In this document: positions 37,649-41,530 of the stretch, piece by piece | Layout of the letters: the number at the start of each line of letters is the position of its first letter | Position numbering within the stretch: the first letter of the stretch is position 1 | Source: Scatosoma sp045594025 | GTDB taxonomy: Bacteria > Bacillota > Clostridia > Christensenellales > Borkfalkiaceae | Assembly: GCA_045594025.1 (NCBI GenBank) | Contig: JAZNXS010000010.1 | Location: 1 to 41,530, forward strand | Direction of reading: 5' to 3' | Length of the DNA: 41,530 bases | The notes under the pieces: model-generated | Seen by the model: only the letters and a program-made list of their open reading frames with translations | Databases searched by the model: none | What the model was told of the DNA's origin: nothing | Translations under genes and position numbers: made by a program

Positions 37649-38548
37649 TTAGCCTTTCAGTCCACCCATCGAGATATTGCCTAATAATTTATTTCTGAAT
37701 ACTAAGAACACAACGAAGTTGGGAATAAATACCAACATACATGCCGCAAGCTTTACAGGTTTAAAAGCTCTCGGAGTTGTCGTATCTTGAACAAACATGT
37801 ACAAACCGAATGCTATGGTTGGCTTGTTAGGCATATAAACAAGCGGCGTGGTATAATCGTTCCAATAGCCGATAAAGTTGATCAGCGCAACCGTCAAGAA
37901 CGTCCCCGAAGCAAGGGGTAAGATAATCTTGAAGAATACCACGAAATTGTCCGCGCCGTCGATATACGCCGCCTCGTCATAGTCCTTAGGAATCCCCCTA
38001 AACATGGCGTGGAATACCAAATAATACATCCCGAGGAAGTGCGCCTTCATGACGAACATGCCAGGTATACTATCTAATAAGCCCAAAGCGTCTGCAAGTC
38101 TAAGTTCTGAAGGCAAGCTACCAACGATGGGTAATATCATGGTGATAATAACCGTGTTATAGATTACTTTGTCAAACTTAAAATCAAATCTAGACGTTGT
38201 GTATGCCGTAACGCAGGTTACCCCGGTTTGCACAAGCGCGCAGCCCAACGAATAAGCGATGGAGTTGAAGATCATCCCTTCAAACAAAATCGGTTCCGTA
38301 CCGATCACTTCACCTGACGCATCCAAGATGTTTACCGTCAATTTGAAATTCTCAAATGCTAAAAGGTAAGAATCCAACTTAAAAGGGAATACAGGGAAAA
38401 TCGGATCAATTTGGTAATCTACCGACTCCTTTAACGAGGTATACAAAAGCCATATCATCGGCAAGATGAGCGAAATCATGTATACGATTAAAACGCCGAG
38501 GGTGATTTTTGCAAACAAGGGAGTTTTCTTTTTATGTTGTACTTCCAT
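37649..38548 (-). CDS. ABC sugar transporter permease, MalG/MsmG-like
   Basis: A 299-aa inner-membrane component of a CUT1-type carbohydrate importer, with about six transmembrane helices. The cytoplasmic loop EAAYIDGADNFVVFFKIILPLA is the EAA motif that contacts the ATPase. The C-terminus VVFLVFRNKLLGNISMGGLKG is typical of MalG-type permeases. The start at 38548 follows GAGGTGAT with suitable spacing and lies 10 bases after the first permease's stop. A start at 38578 would add ten Arg-rich residues and overlap that gene by 20 bases. An insertion in the first periplasmic loop (LLAFENFKLTVNILDASGEVIGTEPILFEG) is longer than in many relatives. Confidence 0.93.
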   Translation of the reverse strand: MEVQHKKKTPLFAKITLGVLIVYMISLILPMIWLLYTSLKESVDYQIDPIFPVFPFKLDSYLLAFENFKLTVNILDASGEVIGTEPILFEGMIFNSIAYSLGCALVQTGVTCVTAYTTSRFDFKFDKVIYNTVIITMILPIVGSLPSELRLADALGLLDSIPGMFVMKAHFLGMYYLVFHAMFRGIPKDYDEAAYIDGADNFVVFFKIILPLASGTFLTVALINFIGYWNDYTTPLVYMPNKPTIAFGLYMFVQDTTTPRAFKPVKLAACMLVFIPNFVVFLVFRNKLLGNISMGGLKG

Positions 38549-38558
38549 ATCAATCACC

Positions 38559-39500
38559 TCACTCCGTCTTCGGCCCATATTTTTCCAACAGCCCCTTTAC
38601 CAAGAAGGTAAGCGGTGCTGCAATTGCCGTCATCAATAAACCTATGGTAGCAAGCTCCGGATAATCACTCGGCCCTGCCTCCTTCGTCCTGTTGAACAAA
38701 TAATAACCGAACGTTTGCAAGGAAGGATCTGCGTTTGGTCCGAAGAAGGTGTAAAGCGCCATTTGTCCTGTGAATATCCCCCCTACACCAACAACCATAA
38801 AGGTTACAAAGGTGGGATAAATCAACGGGAACACGATGTAAATCATTTCTTGGAATAAGTTCGCCCCGTCGAGTTGACAAGCCTCGCTAACCGAATCGGG
38901 TATGTTATTCATTGCGCCCACGTATAACAGGATACTTCCGCCAAAGCCTATCCATATGCAATAGAAAAGAACCAAATCAAACGTTGTCGGCGTAGCGCCA
39001 CGGTAAATGAGAATGTCCTGGGTTTCTCCCATGATGGCATTGTAAATTTTCTGTATAACCCCGTTAACGAATTCGTTGTACGTTTGAACGAGTACCATCC
39101 CCGAAATAATGGACGGAGCAAATAAAACAACCTTTACTAGCCCGTGCATCGGGAATTTTTTGTATACGTAATAGGAGAAAATGACCGCAAGTCCCGTTCC
39201 GGCAATCAAGCTTACAAAATAGGATATAAGCGAATTCTTCAACGCGTAATCGAACACGGGTTCGTTGGCTAAATCATCAAAAACGTTAATAAAGTTTTGA
39301 AATATATTCGCACCGTCTAAGAATACAAATCTCTTCCATGGATCTGTAGCAGCGTCGTCGAATTTTTGGAACATCAGCAAAAACGAGTTAAAGTTTACGC
39401 CTATGTAGAATACCGAAAACTGCAACAACGGTAACGCTAACATCACGACGTAAAATATTAAATCTTTTTTCCGTTTATCGTGCATATGCTTTTTAACCAT
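38559..39500 (-). CDS. ABC sugar transporter permease, MalF/UgpA-like
   Basis: A 313-aa permease, partner of the MalG-like protein, with about six transmembrane helices (for example FYVVMLALPLLQFSVFYIG near residues 16-34) and the EAA motif EACQLDGANLFQEMIYIVFPL at ~206-226. The periplasmic first loop (NSFLLMFQKFDDAATDPWKRF) is as in lacto-/oligosaccharide permeases of the LplB/UgpA type. It lies ~100 bases downstream of the solute-binding gene, separated by a hairpin, and just before the second permease. No ATP-binding subunit is encoded nearby, so a shared ATPase elsewhere in the genome is expected. Confidence 0.93.
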   Translation of the reverse strand: MVKKHMHDKRKKDLIFYVVMLALPLLQFSVFYIGVNFNSFLLMFQKFDDAATDPWKRFVFLDGANIFQNFINVFDDLANEPVFDYALKNSLISYFVSLIAGTGLAVIFSYYVYKKFPMHGLVKVVLFAPSIISGMVLVQTYNEFVNGVIQKIYNAIMGETQDILIYRGATPTTFDLVLFYCIWIGFGGSILLYVGAMNNIPDSVSEACQLDGANLFQEMIYIVFPLIYPTFVTFMVVGVGGIFTGQMALYTFFGPNADPSLQTFGYYLFNRTKEAGPSDYPELATIGLLMTAIAAPLTFLVKGLLEKYGPKTE

Positions 39501-39560
39501 ATTTTATCCCTTCTTGTTATAAATTGTTCGTAAGTTTTTTGATTAGATTTTAAGGGATTT

Positions 39561-39588
39561 GAGAGCTACCGCTGCGCGGTAACCCTCT
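39561..39588. repeat. Hairpin between the solute-binding and first permease genes
   Basis: TACCGC-TGC-GCGGTA (39567-39581) forms a 6-bp stem. Flanking AGAG/CTCT on the transcribed strand extends it around a small internal loop. No U-run follows. Hairpins in this position of importer operons (the malE-malF gap in E. coli, for example) protect the upstream mRNA so the binding protein is made in excess. A similar role here is inferred. Confidence 0.6.
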
Positions 39589-39603
39589 ACCCATTATTGA
39601 TTC

Positions 39604-41316
39604 TTATTGAGGCAAAAAGCTCTTTTTCCAGTCTTCAGCGGTGAGCCCTGCTGCAAGGCCATTAAAGTACTCTAACGCCGAAACCGTCTTCTTGTCTTTT
39701 TGAGGAATCATTGCGATGGTAACGTCCTTGTAAGATTTTCCATCTACCAACGTTTTAAACATCGTGCCTTCCCAAAGCTGCGTAAATTTACTTGCATTTC
39801 TCTTGTAAACCAAAGAGGTAGAATAGCTGGAAACGTAAGCGTCTTCGTTATGTAATCTATACATTTCTTGGCCCCAGTAAGGCATAGCCTCTACTTGATC
39901 CTCCGTCATCGTATACGTGAACGGTTTGGTCGCGTACGTAATGGAGGTGAATTCTCTAAGAGATTCTTCGGTATGGCAGAATTGAATAAATTCTTTAATC
40001 AACGCGTCCTTCTTCTTATCAACGCTACCGCGAACGAAGCAGGTGGAGCTGTTCACTTCCATAACGCTATATTTCTCACCAACTTTCGCTTCCGTTGCCT
40101 TGGGAAGAGGCATGAATCCGAACTTTCTATCTTGCAAACCAGCTTCTACGCCGAATCTTTGTTCTGCAGCCGCAAACGAGCCCTTTGCTTCGTTCAGCCA
40201 CCAAGAACCGTCGATAAGCATCGCCACAGGATACTTGCCTTGGATAAACTTATCCATGATGATAGCATTCTGCGCTTCGGTTTGCGTGTAGGTGGAGTTC
40301 ATAACCTGGTTTTTATCATAATAGCTCGTGTTGCCAGTAAGCTCTTCCACAAACTTCAGCCCGTAATATTTACCGGCTTGTTTGGTCCACGTCAAATAAC
40401 CGTTGTCCGCCGTAATTTCTTTGCTTTCCAAAACAGGGTTACCGTTTCCGTCAAATTCCTTTACAAGGTTCGTAGCAGTACCGCTTGCCGTGTAGTTAAG
40501 ACGCATCTGTTCTTCCCCTTCGTAGTCCGCTTGTAAGCTTTCAACCAAAGCGTTAACATAAGGAGAAACACCGTTCCAAGTGATGGGCGTAATTTTCATG
40601 CTAACCATATAATCGCAAAGCTTGAAGAAATCTTCATAGGTTGCAGGCAAACCGTCATCGCTGGTACCAAATACCCCGTCCGGACCTTTAGAACGCTTGT
40701 CGCTGCTCTTTCTAATGAAATTCTGCCCGTCTTCGGCAAAATACAACTTGCTCTTTTCAAAGAGGTCGATATCGTAAACGATACCATACGTTGCTTCATA
40801 GAAAGGAAGGCCGTAATAGTTTCCGTTTGCGCCAAAGTAATCTTTGTGCGCGCCGTTGGACATCTTTTCTTGAATACTCTTCGTTTCAGGATCGTTAGCG
40901 TCAACCGTACCGGTTACGAAATCCCAGTTGATAGGCTTGGTTACCGCTTCGGAAATATCATAGAGCAAACCGCTAGACTGTAATTCATAGTAGTTGATAG
41001 CTTCGGTAAAGATAACTTCGTGCGTCATACCGGAAAGCTTCGTAAGCAAAACTTCGTTGGTCATTTCACGTTCGGGCTTTGCAATAATTTGAACGCCCGT
41101 CTTTCCGCTTTCGAAAGAAACTTTCGCATATTTTGCTTCAAAGCGCTTTTCAATAGCGTCCATCCAGCTAGTACCGAAGCCCCCGTCAAACGTTGCTACG
41201 TACAATTGCGTCTTGGTTTTGTCTACCTTTTCTCCGCCTCTATTGCAGCTGACTACGCTGATAGGCATCATACAGGCGAGCACAACAACCAAAAGTTTTT
41301 TCATAATTTTCTTCAT
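39604..41316 (-). CDS. Extracellular solute-binding lipoprotein of an ABC sugar importer
   Basis: A 570-aa family 1 solute-binding protein. The signal sequence ends in VVSC (lipidated Cys24). The mature part has the two-lobed layout of sugar-binding proteins: TQLYVATFDGGFGTSWMDAIEKRFE at the start, YYGLPFYEATYGIVYDIDLFEK, LPATYEDFFKLCDYM, IMDKFIQGKYPVAMLIDGSWW and a C-terminal helical part. The loop GPDGVFGTSDDG resembles a calcium-binding loop often seen in this protein group. It is longer than MalE (about 400 aa), as is typical of binding proteins for larger glycans. The start at 41316 follows AAGGAGG with 6-base spacing; an upstream in-frame start (41346) is less likely. It is the first gene of the locus. 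The bound sugar cannot be inferred. Confidence 0.93.
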   Translation of the reverse strand: MKKIMKKLLVVVLACMMPISVVSCNRGGEKVDKTKTQLYVATFDGGFGTSWMDAIEKRFEAKYAKVSFESGKTGVQIIAKPEREMTNEVLLTKLSGMTHEVIFTEAINYYELQSSGLLYDISEAVTKPINWDFVTGTVDANDPETKSIQEKMSNGAHKDYFGANGNYYGLPFYEATYGIVYDIDLFEKSKLYFAEDGQNFIRKSSDKRSKGPDGVFGTSDDGLPATYEDFFKLCDYMVSMKITPITWNGVSPYVNALVESLQADYEGEEQMRLNYTASGTATNLVKEFDGNGNPVLESKEITADNGYLTWTKQAGKYYGLKFVEELTGNTSYYDKNQVMNSTYTQTEAQNAIIMDKFIQGKYPVAMLIDGSWWLNEAKGSFAAAEQRFGVEAGLQDRKFGFMPLPKATEAKVGEKYSVMEVNSSTCFVRGSVDKKKDALIKEFIQFCHTEESLREFTSITYATKPFTYTMTEDQVEAMPYWGQEMYRLHNEDAYVSSYSTSLVYKRNASKFTQLWEGTMFKTLVDGKSYKDVTIAMIPQKDKKTVSALEYFNGLAAGLTAEDWKKSFLPQ

Positions 41317-41344
41317 GGTTTCCTCCTTGCAATACTTCGATTGC

Positions 41345-41350
41345 ATTATA
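41345..41350 (-). promoter_or_regulatory. Likely -10 element of the uptake locus
   Basis: TATAAT on the minus strand ~30 bases before the solute-binding gene's ATG. The -35 is poor: the best candidate, TTGTTT at 41375-41370, gives a 19-base spacer. Weak -35 sites are common for catabolite-activated operons. The rest of the 41351-41530 stretch holds the hairpin pair at 41443-41481 and no recognised gene. Confidence 0.5.
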
Positions 41351-41442
41351 TTATTTTTTTAAAATCGAAAAACAAAACGTTATATGAGCAACTACCGTTT
41401 TCTGACGCCTTCACACGTAAATTTTACTTGTTAGGAATATTT

Positions 41443-41481
41443 GTTTGCTATGGGACATAGCAAACACCCCGCGGGGTGTTT
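41443..41481. repeat. Two overlapping inverted repeats at the right edge
   Basis: GTTTGCTATG (41443-41452) GGA CATAGCAAAC (41456-41465) is a perfect 10-bp inverted repeat. AAACACCCCGCGGGGTGTTT (41462-41481) is a perfect 20-bp palindrome, followed on the plus strand by CTTTA. The two share AAAC (41462-41465), so their outer pairs compete. It may be a terminator for a gene outside the window on either strand, or a dispersed repeat. It lies upstream of the uptake locus promoter. Confidence 0.6.
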
Positions 41482-41530
41482 CTTTACGCACAGAATACCT
41501 TGTTATCGGTACGTTTATCAAAGTTTCGCT

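Noticed and set aside
39604..41316. Assigning a specific sugar (maltose, fucose, rhamnose) to the importer
   Set aside because: Family 1 solute-binding proteins cannot be assigned a ligand from sequence alone, and the neighbours include no enzyme of known specificity.
41411..41530. A 40-codon frame open to the right edge on the minus strand
   Set aside because: It runs through the two inverted repeats and shows no family feature; it could be a gene end but cannot be supported.

Overview
The window looks like chromosomal DNA of an anaerobic, probably gut-associated Firmicute (Clostridia): moderate G+C, AAGGAG-type ribosome binding sites before nearly every gene, sigma-A promoters of TTGACA/TATAAT type, lipoprotein and signal-peptide export without any outer-membrane components, and very large surface proteins. 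No rRNA, tRNA, IS element, phage gene or CRISPR array was seen.

Region 1 (1-9100, minus strand) is a deoxysugar-catabolic bacterial microcompartment (BMC) operon, transcribed from about 8995 towards position 1 and cut by the window edge: rhaB, an SGNH hydrolase, rhaA, ackA, a class II aldolase, a CoA-acylating aldehyde dehydrogenase (pduP type), a zinc alcohol dehydrogenase and two hexameric shell proteins. The aldolase (C-terminus), aldehyde dehydrogenase and alcohol dehydrogenase (both N-termini) carry amphipathic helices that look like encapsulation peptides. Rhamnose would be isomerised and phosphorylated in the cytosol, cleaved to DHAP and lactaldehyde, and the aldehyde handled inside the shell by oxidation to an acyl-CoA and reduction to an alcohol. 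No diol dehydratase and no phosphotransacylase lie in the window; they may lie beyond position 1. A divergent DeoR-family regulator (9142-9879) is the likely repressor. Both promoters and a matched inverted pair of candidate operators can be read in the intergenic region.

Region 2 (9880-11440, plus and minus) holds a PHP-domain phosphoesterase with its own promoter, then a small divergent cassette: an XRE-type regulator and an unknown 107-aa protein separated by a promoter region with three near-identical palindromic operators. The cassette is bracketed by two copies of the same bidirectional terminator.

Region 3 (11448-41346, minus strand) is a surface and uptake locus of about 30 kb. In order of transcription it has a solute-binding lipoprotein, two ABC sugar permeases, a secreted 1016-aa Ig-like protein, a membrane-anchored DUF4838 protein, a 2530-aa lipoprotein with Ig-like domains, a DUF4886-type SGNH domain and 11 copies of an unrecognised ~145-aa module, a 52-aa peptide gene, and a 2719-aa secreted protein combining DUF4838 with nine more copies of the module. 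A terminator follows at 16071-16096. A separate gene with its own promoter (11448-15845) encodes a lipoprotein of 14 InlB B-type repeats. No transporter ATPase is present, as is common where one shared MsmK-type ATPase serves several importers. The likely overall role is binding and processing of a host or plant glycan at the cell surface with import of the products; the substrate cannot be read from the sequence.
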